Source: Glandiceps talaboti (taxonomy: Eukaryota > Hemichordata > Enteropneusta > Spengelidae). From it: a stretch of 64,000 bases of DNA. Below are positions 35,280 to 45,805 of the stretch, in pieces (positions within the stretch are counted from its first letter, which is position 1; every line of letters starts with the position of its first letter). The notes beneath the pieces were generated by a model, which was not told the DNA's origin, did no database searches, and saw nothing but the letters and a program-made list of their open reading frames with translations. The translations under genes were made by a program, and so were the position numbers. The stretch lies in contig NC_135571.1 in the NCBI RefSeq assembly GCF_964340395.1, positions 4,153,953 through 4,217,952 on the forward strand. Direction: 5' to 3'.

Positions 35280-36200
35280 ATCACTAGATTTGCTAGGGGC
35301 AGTCTGAACAGCGAGGGATAAATCAAACCAAAGTTATTCTATTCCTTCTGTGTGTCACATTCTTTACATCCCTGCTTATTTTTTGCTCTTTTTTTTTTTT
35401 TTTTTTGCTTTTCTTTATTTGTTTTATTTCATAAGAAAGAAAAAAGGAATACATAACAAAACAAAACTTAAGACTAATACAGACAACCAGAATGTCAAAA
35501 TAAGTAATTATAATATGTTTACCATCCCTGCGTTTTTAACTCGACTTTGTGTGACAGTCTACGAGATAAATTGATCCAAAGTTATTTTACTCCTTCTGTA
35601 TTAAGTCTTTAATATCCCTTCTTTATTAACTCAACTTTTTGCAACATTCTATGATGAGATTACTTTACTACTTCTGAAATATATATTTTTTTACATCCGT
35701 TTTTTTAATTCAACTTCTTGCAACAATCTATGATGAAATTATTTTACTACTTCTGTATTAAGTCTTTAATATCCCTTCTTTATTAATTCAACTTTTTGCA
35801 ACATTCTATGATGAGATTATTTTACTACTTCTGAAATATATGTTTTTTTACATCCCTGTTTTTTTAATTCAACTTGCAACAATCTATGATGAAATTATTT
35901 TACCCCTTCTGTAATGCGTTTTTACATCCTTTCTTAAACTAAACTTTTTGGTACAATCCACGAAAGTTATTCAGTTTCTTCGGCTACTAAGTATGTTTTG
36001 TTTACATTCAAGTTTTTTTTAGTCAACATATCAGGGAAGTCCACACACCTATAGAAAAATTTACCCAAAGGTTATTCTATTCCTGGTGCAATTACAATGT
36101 TTTTCACATCCTTGCCTTTCTAAATCAACTCTTTCAGCTGTCCGTCTAACTCTAAAGCTAAAAACAAATCAACCCAAAGTTACTCTATACTTTCTGTGCT
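35280..36200. repeat. degenerate tandem block, ~60/120-bp units
   Basis: Units share a segment like ttattttactacttctg, then atatccctt-like and tttattaattcaact, then ttttgcaacattctatgatg. A T-rich insertion lies at 35379-35406. Copies near 35590-35880 are close pairs. Edges are uncertain. Confidence 0.6.
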
Positions 36201-36209
36201 ATAACTGTA

Positions 36210-36629
36210 GCCTGTTTACGGCACTATCAAGATACATCATTAGCCCTTGTAATCTCCACTTGTAATGATGGTTAATGTAGTAATACCCCTAAAAGTCGCT
36301 ATCAAAAACATGTACAACGTATGTTAAATTTACATATTAATCACATGTAAATAACATGTAGATCATCACATGTCCACTACATCATTACATGTCATGATGT
36401 TGCTTTGCCCACACTTAGCAACACATGTACATTCGCATAATTTGCCCATGAATAATAATAGTCTGATACGTTGTCATGGATGAAGGGATTGCTCGCTATC
36501 ATCTACCAGGCTATTGGGCGAAACATTTTCAAGTCATTCTTATCAGTTTTGACAATGTAATCACGACAAACGTAGAAGATGACCAGTTAATGATGTAACA
36601 ATGTATCTTGACAGTGCCGTGAACAGGCT
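36210..36629. mobile_element. MITE Q with ~35-bp inverted ends
   Basis: The left end gcctgtttacggcactatca, then agatacatcatta mirrors the right end taatgatgtaaca, then atgtatcttgacagtgccgt and gaacaggc. The 420-bp interior is non-coding. No second copy was found in the window. Confidence 0.75.
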
Positions 36630-37129
36630 GATACTACTGAATCAAACCTGAAATCCAGCATACGATAGAACTGACATCCCCTTTTAGTTTCAATAACGTC
36701 AGAAATTATCATTTAAGTGGAAACATACAGTAGTACAATTTGGTAACATAATAACTGAATTACAGAAATTGAGTTATGTATAAGGTTTAATAAGATACTA
36801 GTGGCTATGCATACGATAACATGAGAACTACAACCCATGAAAAAATACCGATGCATTTATTTGCTCATGGTAAGCGGGAATGAATCGGCTTTGAATCTGA
36901 AGATCTTGCAGCTCACGTCTAGTCAAAAGGATTATATTCAGGTGAAAATCTAGCTTGACCCCATGATGTGAACAGTATGATATATACTAGTAACCTAAGG
37001 GGTCATAGACTTGCTTGCATGCAAAGACATTAATACTGTAATGTACAAGTAGTGTCATTAACACATTTAAGCATACATACCACATGAGCCAGGACCCCAT
37101 AACTAGAAGTTAACTTGATATACATGTAT
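36630..37129. other. spacer with the second copy of a short dispersed repeat
   Basis: It holds the 36830-36880 match to 30805-30850. No gene is evident. Confidence 0.45.
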
Positions 37130-37235
37130 GTTCTTTTTCCCACTGTAAATTTCCATGTAGAAAAAAATAGTAAGCTTTTTAATTAATTATAAATCCACAA
37201 TAAATACCCATTTGTCATCCATATGTCCCCTTTAA
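37130..37235. mobile_element. MITE family H, right-half copy
   Basis: It ends ataaatacccatttgtcatc, then catatgtcccctttaa, the H right terminus. The left arm is missing. Confidence 0.65.
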
Positions 37236-37924
37236 CACTGTTTTAAGAGTGCAAAAGTAGAACAGTCCTGATAAATAAATTCAATCCTGATGTTTCAAAT
37301 CAATATTCTTCCTCATAGGATATCAAACCAAGATATATAGTAGGTCATCACCTGACTGTATTAGCAATGTTTTAAATGTATGACAATGTTATTCTGATAT
37401 CATTTATTCTCAGGAGTAATATTTCCATTGACCCAGAAAAGGTATCAGGCTATAGTATTGCTAGTAATTTTATGAAGACAGTAATATTTATTATTTTGAT
37501 TCAGACCAAATTGACAGTATAAATCTGTAAACGCAGCCATTATTTGTTCTCATTAACAATTCATTTTTATTTTCAAAAGTTGGATAATATTTCCAGTTTT
37601 TGTGGAGACATAGAGCATCCTAAAATTTATATAAAGAGCCTCAGTCATTTTAAAAACATAAGGAGAATTTTGGTGTTCTATGTCTGTTTTCAAGGAAATT
37701 GAGTTTTGTACATTGTCCCACAAAAATGAACACACTATTCGGCAGCCATATTGGTGGTTTATTAAATTATATAATTTTGACCTATATTTCAAATATTTTG
37801 TACACTGACCTCTTATTATTTTCATTATTTTAACTGAGAGTGGTTCTAATTTTTTTCAACAAAGTACATGAGACTCATTTCACAGATGTAGACAATAATG
37901 AATATTCATGACTTCTAAGTGCTT
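37236..37924. other. spacer, nothing recognised
   Basis: AT-rich. A minus-strand frame at 37553-37825 has 90 codons but no motif, and its composition is that of the surrounding sequence. Confidence 0.4.
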
Positions 37925-38225
37925 ATCCCCTTCATTGTATATAACATATCATGAATATTCATTGTTCAACCATGAATATATTACTTTTGCTGACTCCCAT
38001 TCTGCATTAGCACACAGCAAAATTACTGTATAACGGTATACAGGCACAAGATCAACATAACTCCTAAGAGTTTACATGTACCTGTACATGTATTCCCTTC
38101 ATTGTAAAAAATCTCATGAATATTCAATGTTCAACCATGAATAAATTTCTGTTGACTCTCATGAGGCATTAGCTCACAGCAAAGATATCAATCAATCAAA
38201 GGCATAAGATCAACTTGATGTCTGA
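37925..38225. repeat. ~165-bp tandem duplication, two copies
   Basis: The phrases ccttcattgta, catgaatattcattgttcaa, ccatgaata, gcattagcacacagcaaa and ggcacaagatcaac at 37930-38055 recur in order at 38096-38215. Confidence 0.75.
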
Positions 38226-39254
38226 AATTGCAAGTAATTGTAGGTGATGTAAAATCATGAAATGACTCGCCAGAACATATAGTTCAAAGGAGCACAAGCT
38301 GACTTTATGTGTATGTGGGCGTAGTTTTTGCTGCATATGTAAAAGGTATTCATGTATTGTACTTATTGAAGCACACTTCACCAGCACTTGTAATTGACTG
38401 AACTCAATCCTGGTATCAAGGTATAACCCATAAATGATCCGATGATATATTTTATCGTACGTATCAATAAATGTTCATGAAATCCATACTATGCAATCAG
38501 CTGTTCTAACCATACCAGAAGATAATTGTTATGTTATAGAAGACATGCATTGACATTATATTATACTGTAATGTGGTTTCATTTATGTATTTTCACTTTG
38601 AGTAAAAAGATTATAAACTCAGCTTGTGCCCCTTTAAAGAAAATGTCTTTATTTCCTGTAGTGGTATTCCCCTTTAATACTTATTATCTTGACTAAAACC
38701 ATGCACTTCATTCATATTTCAAATATATTTGTCAATTATATACATATCAGTCAGTTACCTGATGTACTATTCCACAATATAAAAGGATTAGATTGATTTT
38801 TCATGCAGTGAATTTTATAGCACCATACGTTTCCCATTTCTATGATTCAATACATCGTAACCGTGACAACTAAAGTATTAACTACTTGCTAACGAGAATG
38901 CAGACAATATCATATAAGACAGTAAGTACTAGATAAATACTTGTCAGTGTCGATAGAAATACACAAAAGATTACACTTGTCGTACTTATCAAAATTCAGC
39001 AAAATGAAAAGAAGAAACGATAATATTTATCATGTGTACATTTGTATAAGTGATAATGTGTACAATGTGTACACATTCATGTAATATTGCATACGTATAC
39101 ATGATGCATACCTAATATTACATTTATATATATATGATGTATGTGTGTACATACATGTACAAGTCATGTAATATTGGGTATTTGCACTACAGTGTATATA
39201 TAGTATTGTAAAAATTGTGTTTGTACCATACTCAAGCCAAGATATTGTCTTTGA
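38226..39254. other. spacer, nothing recognised
   Basis: AT-rich with many tgtacat-type words near 39030-39160. No gene is evident. Confidence 0.4.
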
Positions 39255-39385
39255 ACAGAAAATATGGATATATACCCTGGTTGTTTTACATCACAACAAC
39301 TCATTTCTACGACACTGGTTTTGCGATGCTTGAAATATGTGGCCGTACTTTCACAAGCATAAATCAGTTAACTTTAAGGGAAGGA
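39255..39385 (-). repeat. family A tail fragment, reversed
   Basis: The segments gaaaatatggatatatacccx-like (39257-39277) and acactggttttgcgatgctt, then gaaatatg match the reversed A tail at 15355-15470. The palindromic core is absent. Confidence 0.5.
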
Positions 39386-39428
39386 TCAAAGCTCATCATT
39401 AACTCATCACTAACAATGTCTACTGTAA

Positions 39429-39990
39429 TTACAACCCATAACACCTAAGTAAAACATTTTCTGTATGTACCAAAATCATTCATAGCATCCATACAACCCA
39501 TAACACCAAAGTAAAGCATTTTCTGTATGTACCACAATCATTTAATAGCATCCATACAACCTATAACACCAAAGTAAAGCATTTTCTGTATGTACCACAA
39601 TGTTTATAGAATCCATATCAAGTACAACCCATAACACCAAAGTAAAACATTTTCTGTATGTACCACAATAGCATCCATACAACCCATAACACCAAAGTAA
39701 AGCATTTTCTGATGTACCACAATGTTTATAGAATCCATATCAAGTACAACCCATAACACCAAAGTAAAACATTTTCTGTATGTACCACAATAGCATCCAT
39801 ACAACCCATAACACCAAAGTAAAACATTTTCTGTGTGTACCATAATTATTTATAGCATCCATACAACCCATAACACCAAAGTAAAGCATTTTCTGTATGT
39901 ACCACAATCATTTAATAGCATCCATACAACCCATAACACCAAAGTAAAGCATATTCTGTATGTACCACAATCATTTATACATGTAGCAGC
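39429..39990 (+). repeat. ~62-bp minisatellite, nine units, homologous to the MITE N terminus
   Basis: Units read acaacccataacaccaaagt, then aaagcattttctgtatgtac, cacaatcatttatagcatcc and at. Nine start near 39430, 39493, 39556, 39624, 39679, 39747, 39802, 39864 and 39926. Units three and five extend into catatcaagta, the next part of the MITE N terminal repeat. The last unit is itself the left end of MITE N copy 2. Two block types (about 55 and 68 bp) alternate in the middle, a sign of two-unit duplication. Confidence 0.93.
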
Positions 39991-40163
39991 CATATCAAGT
40001 CTAAAAGTACATTGTATATTGTTTCATTTGCTAATTGACCACATTAGAAAGGTCACATGCTGGGCTTGTAAAGAAACAGTATACTTTTACACTTGATATG
40101 AATGCTATAAACGAGTGTAGCACATAGAGAAAGTGCTTTACTTCAGTGTTACCCGTTGTATAA
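39924..40163. mobile_element. MITE family N, copy 2
   Basis: The right end is well preserved: agtatacttttacacttgat, then atgaatgctataaacgag, gtagcacatagagaaagtgc, tttacttcagtgttaccc and gttgtat. The left end is the last unit of the adjoining minisatellite. The core (catttgctaattgaccacat, then tagaaaggtcacatgctggg) is inverted relative to copy 1. It is non-coding. Confidence 0.85.
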
Positions 40164-40171
40164 TTATAACC

Positions 40172-40230
40172 TGCGGCGTGGCTTTGTGGTAAAGATTCTC
40201 ACTGTCACTCTGGTCTCACATCGTTACATG
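40172..40230 (+). other. possible relic of a tRNA-derived SINE head
   Basis: The segment gcgtggctttgtggtaaaga resembles the A-box region of tRNA-derived SINEs (TGGCTCAGTGGTTAAGA type), and it abuts the end of MITE N. No matching B box is seen, so this is tentative. Confidence 0.25.
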
Positions 40231-40569
40231 CTTAAAGTACAGCTAGGTTTTTATACATGTATGTATTAACCATACAGCACCAGATTAATGATGTAATTTA
40301 TCACTCATCCCCCTATAAGCTGTACGAAGACTTTCACCTGTAATAGTAAAGTAAATGTAACTCATTTTATTTCACCTTCAGCTATGTCTGGATAAAGACT
40401 GCCTGCGATACAATATGGCTTCAAAGTATATTTTTTAAATAATTTAATGCCAAAATCCTCTTCACCACAGTAGACATACTGAAAGGAGAACGTAATAATT
40501 GTATCTAACTCTGGCCTACATGTATAGAATTTCATCTAATTCTTTTGTGGGTACAATTTGAGTTAATGC

Positions 40570-41090
40570 AACTCTAGCTTTAACAGGAGTATTATTTTTT
40601 CAGATCAGAAAACCACTGTGACAGTATTTTCAATGAAAATTGTTAAATAACCTGTTTTGAATATTAATTCACAAATACATATTTTTTAAGTTATTTTAGT
40701 CGACAATAAAGTCGAAAATATGTTGAAAATTTTTTCGGTCAAAGCATTTTGAAGGAAAGTCATACATATTACCATCAATTCACATATACATATTTTTTCT
40801 ATAACAGTTGAAAATACAGTTCAAATTTGTTCCAAGATTTACAGACAAACAAGAATTTTGGTAAAGAATTCAGGTGAGAAAGTCATCCATAGTAAATCTT
40901 GGCATCTAAAGAAATATTTCCAGTCTAAAAAATACAAGTTGAAATGTGTCAAGAATAGTACACAAAAAACAAATTTTTATTCAATAATATTGACAGGAAA
41001 GTGACACTTTTATCACCAATTCACAAATAAATATCATTTCTATCTTTCCAATCTAAAATTAAGTTGAAATGTGGCAAAAAATTTAAGAGA
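40570..41090 (+). repeat. satellite-like family E block (forward), ~4 units
   Basis: The clearest unit is at 41000-41090: ttatcaccaattcacaaata, then catttctatctttccaatct and aaaattaagttgaaatgtgg. Earlier units at 40660, 40775 and 40900 are diverged. The start overlaps a J-like phrase (taacaggagtattatttttt, 40579-40600). Confidence 0.65.
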
Positions 41091-41899
41091 TACGACAAAT
41101 TGTCCAAAATATTTTGATGGCAAAATGCTTGAAGAAGTGTGTGACTGACTTGTTCTGATAAAAGACACATTAAACATACATATAGGTTCTGGGTAATGTC
41201 AATCATTCAGATTTACATCCAGATTAGTTCCAGGGCATTTCTCTAAATTTCCGGAATGTTAATACGACAGACTACTAGATAAGCACAATCAAACCAGAAA
41301 TTACAATTGGACATACAAATGAGGGTGTTGACCCCATTTTGTAGTCTGCATCTTATGCAAGCAATCTTATAAAGCTTCATTTATGACAAACTGAAAGGCA
41401 AACTTTTGCTTTATACTGTGAATATAGTCAGCTATTTTAGCAAAGCTAGAAAATTAGCAAGAGACGAATATTTCACATTTTGTTTTGACAGATAGTAAAT
41501 CTAGCTCTGCCTTCATTACACAGAGTGGTAGATTTAGAATAGTGGTTCTATTTTCAACCAGACTTTATTTTTAACATTGTTTCAGCTGTTACGTTAAATA
41601 AGTTAAAATAAACCTTGAATGCAAATGAACACATCACAGTGCTGTGGAGGAAAGAAAATTATGAAACATCTAGAATTTTTATTGAAGACTATTCGTTATT
41701 TATTTTGCTGGATATCAAAATGGCTGAAATAATAAAATGTCTCCTTGATGATGATCCAAAACACACTGCACAAGACACAGTAATTCACAAAATTAGTCTC
41801 CAAAAACTAGTTTATCACAAAAAATTTCTATTTGTGAAAATATATAGGTTTGAGGTATGTTTTGATTAAAACGTCATTCAGAACCAAATTAACTGTTTC
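41091..41899. other. spacer, nothing recognised
   Basis: A plus frame at 41615-41869 (84 codons) includes KMAEIIKCLLDDDPKHTAQD, which looks somewhat protein-like. It has no recognisable domain, splice sites are unconvincing, and base composition matches the surroundings, so I do not call a gene. Confidence 0.4.
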
Positions 41900-42000
41900 T
41901 TTGCATAGCTAAAAAAACAATGAAAGTAAAATTCAAAATCAGTTATTTTAATTGATTAAAAATCCAAAATAAATACCCATTTGTCATCCATATGGCAACT
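41900..42000. mobile_element. MITE family H, right-half copy
   Basis: It ends attaaaaatccaaaataaat, then acccatttgtcatccatatg and gcaact, which is the H right end. No left arm is evident. Confidence 0.7.
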
Positions 42001-42029
42001 ATGAGATGAAAAATACACAATATAGCTGT

Positions 42030-42415
42030 GATACAGTTATATTACGATAATTGTCACGATATATTAAACAGTCCTGTGCTATTTATATTTGGTGATAATT
42101 TGACAATTTTACATCAAAGCACGATAACTCTTATGAGGATATCTATTAAAAGTATAAAGGATAATGTTATCACGATACACTTAATACTTTCTGTATTTGC
42201 ATCCATCAAATTCTACAACACTCACATAATGTTATCACGACAATCTCAATAATTTGTGTATATTTATTTCCATCTCTTGATAAAATTGTACGGTATTATG
42301 AGACTTACTTAATATCATCACGACAAAACTTAATGATTTGTGTATAATCGCTTCACGATCTCATGATAAAATTGTACAACAATCACGTAATGTTGTCATG
42401 ACAAAATTCCATCTC
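42030..42415. repeat. ~100-bp tandem repeat, left part
   Basis: Units contain gttatcacgacaatctcaat, then aatttgtgtatatttatttc, catctcttgataaaattgta. They resume at 42790 after MITE F copy 2. The first units (42040-42180) are diverged. Confidence 0.7.
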
Positions 42416-42790
42416 AGGCTTATAAAAAAAATTGTGTGGTTCTGATTACGCTCAATTTTAGAATAGGTGGGGTAGGTAGATTTTTTATTATTAATAATAT
42501 TATTATTATTATTATCTTTTTTTCATGTGCTAGTGTCTAGTTCAGGTTTTCCATTGTTTTCCAAATGATCTCTGTGTTACTTATTCTTCTATTCAGATGT
42601 ACAGCCATTACAGATTGGAAGAACAGTTTTATATTGTCTTTTTAAGTTGATTCACTATTATACAAGACTTCATAATTTTCGCGATTTTATTATTTTTTTC
42701 TCGATAAAGTAAAAAAAAGTTTAGGGTCGGCAGTGAAAAACTGGGTGAGGCTGGGTAACCGGAACCAAACAATTATTTAATTTTAGGCCT
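42416..42790. mobile_element. MITE family F, copy 2, inserted in a tandem array
   Basis: The left end aggcttataaaaaaaattgt, then gtggttctgattacg mirrors the right end taaccggaaccaaacaatta, then tttaattttaggcct. It carries an internal (ATT)n run at 42487-42515. It splits one array unit between catctc and ctgataaaattg, so the empty site can be read from neighbouring units. Confidence 0.85.
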
Positions 42791-42990
42791 CCTGATAAAA
42801 TTGTACTCACTGACGTTGTCACGACAAACTCAATGATTTGTGTAATATATTTATTTCTACTTCATAACTGATAAATCCTACATTATTACACCATCCATTG
42901 CCAAGGAATTATGGAAATTTTCTGAAGAAGCCTTCATGATCTTATAATCAGTTGTTGTCACGACAACCATTTATGCTTCATATAGAAAAA
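42791..42990. repeat. ~100-bp tandem repeat, right part
   Basis: It continues the array: gataaaattgtactcac, gttgtcacgacaaactcaat, gatttgtgtaatatatttat, then a diverged unit ending near 42970 (gttgtcacgacaac). Confidence 0.65.
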
Positions 42991-43224
42991 TTTCAATCCA
43001 TACTACATGTAAACTTATGTTAACGTCTTTATAATATGGATAGACACAACTCATGTATATAGAGTACTGTTTATTTTGTTTGTTTGAATGAAAACAAACC
43101 ACAAGGGATATGTCTAGGTTGTACATGTACCAGCCTGGTGTTTTGTTATTGTCCTTTTGAATAGATGTTTGATTGGTTGCTTGATCTATAACCTTTTAAC
43201 CCATACACAGTTTGACATGCTGTG
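42991..43224. other. spacer, nothing recognised
   Basis: No feature recognised. Confidence 0.4.
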
Positions 43225-43385
43225 TGAGTGTAACTCTGGCGTACTCAGGGTATTTGTATTAAGTGCTTGTAGTGTTCTCTGCTACCATGTTTTCACGAGC
43301 GTAGCAAAGTGAAAGTACAGCAGAAAACACTACAAGTGCAAGTTCAAGTGCAAACACCCCTGAGCACCCACACTGGAAGTCATGG
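43225..43385. repeat. imperfect ~150-bp palindrome
   Basis: The arms cttgtagtgttctctgctac and gcagaaaacactacaagtgc pair closely. Outer sequences (tactcagggtatttg and caaacacccctgagcaccca) extend the pairing. The apex is cacgagcgtagcaaagtg, similar to the apex of the 31.5-kb palindrome. It is non-coding. Confidence 0.75.
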
Positions 43386-44599
43386 CATGGGCTTCTGTTA
43401 TTATTACATAATTGTATATTGGAATACAAAACGGCAAATTTCCGTAAAAAAAAATTATACTCTCCGATCACGCACTTTCATTTACACTGAATGATCATAT
43501 CCCCATTTGCACATCATTGGCATGCAGGTATGCAATAATGTCGGTATTGCCCTGCAGTGTAAATACCACTAGTATGCACACACAACAGTGCAAGTAATAT
43601 TTGGTACATTTGTAATTATGTACATTAAATGGTTTTGCCCCTCAATATCTTGCTGAACATATCATACATAGTTAGCAACCCTAAATAACAAGATCTTTGC
43701 AATCAAGTCATCATATCATATCATATTTTCATCATTTCAGACTAAAATTGGTGTCAAAAAGTGACAGAAAAATTAAACTTTTGTTCAACTAATATTGGCA
43801 GGAAAACATATGATACATAATTTTGGCAATTACACTATATGTAATCTCCATATACATGGGTGTTCACTTAATCACCATACGTGATCTATACTGAAAAAAT
43901 ATGAAGCTTTACTGACAGCTGAGGCCAGATGTTTTTGACAGACAGTGTGATAATATCAGTGAAGCATGATACAGAAACAGTGTCATGAGAATACACTATT
44001 GCTTGTAGCTAGATTCAAAGCCTGTTTTTTGAAAGTGTGAAATATTTTATTTCTGGATAATACTGTTGGGGTTTGACAACAGATACAGTACAGCCCAAAC
44101 GCAGCTTTCCGAATAACTAACCCTGCACTAACGACGGGCTAACCCGATGTTAACGCTACATTCACAATGGAGTGTTTAATGCAGTGGCGCAACACAAAAG
44201 ACTTCAGGCGCTAACGCAACATATGACAGAATGCAAACATTAGTTTTCAGGGTGGTGGATTTGTAGATCGGGGCATGTGCATGTAAGTTAAACATATATA
44301 TGTATATTAAAAGCTATAACTTCACACTGATGTCTCATCTATCAGCATCAGCCAGGATGCATTTATTTACTACCAACTGTGGGCTGTCGTCACATGCCTT
44401 GCTTAGCACTTGCGCGTTCCCGCAAATAGTTGGAATCGGTGGTGAAAGGGTTAAGACACATAAAACAAGTTGTTTTGGAGTTGGAATGATAAGACTGGGA
44501 TCTAAATACATGCATATGGACTTAGATGTGCCTGCTATAAATGTATGTTATAATAGGGCAACTACAAAATAAATTTGATCACTTGCATGTTAATTTTAT
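43386..44599. other. spacer with a family E fragment at 43735-43830
   Basis: The E fragment reads tttcatcatttcagactaaa, then tgtcaaaaagtgacag and ttggcaggaaaac. The remainder, including frame 44300-44572, has no supported gene. Confidence 0.5.
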
Positions 44600-45150
44600 C
44601 CAAATGATATTAGCAAATGGGCATACTAAGATACATGTATATATAGATTGATGCTGGATATGCTAATTATGTGCCAATGTTGGGTATATGTTAATTATGT
44701 CAATATTGGATATGCTAATTATATGCAAATGTTGGATATATGCTAATTATGTCAATACTGGATATGTTAATTATATGCAAATGTTGGATATCTGCTAATT
44801 ATGTCAATATTGGATATGCTAATTATATGCAAATGTTGGATATATGTTAATTATGTCAATATTGGATATGCTAATTATATGCAAATGTTAGATATATGCT
44901 AATTATGTCAATATTGGATATGCTAATTATGAGCCAATGTTGGATATCTGCTAAATATGTCAATATTGGATATGCTAACTATATGCAAATGTCAGATATC
45001 GGCTAATTATGTCAATATTGGATATGCTAATTATATGGAAATGTAGGATATATGCTAATTATGTCAATATTGGATATGCTAATTATGTGCCAATGTTGGG
45101 TATCTGCTAATTATGTCAATATTGGATATGCCAATTATATGCAAATGATA
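44600..45150. repeat. 52-bp minisatellite carrying octamer (ATGCAAAT) motifs in fixed register
   Basis: The unit reads tatgctaattatatgcaaat, then gttggatatatgctaattat and gtcaatattgga. Perfect ATGCAAAT words start at 44723, 44775, 44827, 44879, 44983 and 45139, all in exact 52-bp register. The skipped positions carry near matches (gccaatg, atggaaat). About ten units. ATGCAAAT is the POU-factor octamer; whether it is bound here is unknown. Confidence 0.93.
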
Positions 45151-45436
45151 TGTAAATGAATATATGCAGTTAATGTAGGACATTATAGCATTCTAAGGCC
45201 TTATGAACTGTGAGTCAGATACTGTGCCGTAATCCAAATGCTGCATGCTTGAGCACACTAAGAAAGATATATGGTTCACATGGGAAATCATGCAAGAAAG
45301 ATACACATGGTATAACTAAGGTATTCATGTTGTTACTAGTATGTCTAACACAACTTCTTCATTATTGTCAGCTCTATAGTAACCTATGTTCTTACATACG
45401 TACATACAAGTAAGGTGTGTTTAAAGTATGTCATTG
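45151..45436. other. spacer, nothing recognised
   Basis: No feature recognised. Confidence 0.4.
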
Positions 45437-45805
45437 ATTAATAATAGTAATAATGTTGTTTTTAATAGAGCACTTTCCCACTCTGAGCTAAAAGAGCTTT
45501 ACAATTATTACGTCTTGCAAGGATCTATATCGGCATAACAGCCCTTTATACTTCCTCAACTCCCTGGGGAGCATACAATCCATTGCAGCCTCTACACAGG
45601 ATTAAAGCATTCACATTGCAACCTCTATCCTACCAAGTCCCCAGTTACACAGCTCGATTGACTCCAGCACAATCTTGGTTCAAATCTTGCTCATGGACTT
45701 TATCCATTCTGAAAACAAATGGCAGTGACAGGACTCGACCCTGCAACCTGCAACCTGCAACCTGCAGATTCCAAGCTGGCCACTTTAACCACTTTAACTT
45801 TCTTA
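45437..45805 (-). mobile_element. tRNA-derived SINE
   Basis: Read on the minus strand, it starts near 45803 with an A-box-like tggttaaagtggcc, then a B-box-like gggtcgagtcctgtc about 45 bases on. Both are RNA polymerase III promoter elements of tRNA origin. A body of about 250 bp follows, then the 3' end aaagctcttttagctcagag, then gtgggaaagtgctctatta and an (ATT)-rich tail at 45437-45455. Between the two boxes the heptamer aacctgc (plus strand) is present three times instead of the likely single copy. The two open frames on the plus strand over this region are by-products. Confidence 0.82.

Noticed and set aside
37553-37825. 90-codon minus-strand frame
   Set aside because: No motif, AT-driven codons, and no promoter or splice context.
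39604-40096. Frames with repeated YRKCFTLVLWV-like or NTKVKHFLYVPQS-like segments
   Set aside because: Both strands are open over the MITE N-derived minisatellite; no gene.
41615-41869. 84-codon plus-strand frame with a protein-like middle (MAEIIKCLLDDDPKH)
   Set aside because: No domain, no supporting splice sites, and a composition equal to the surroundings.
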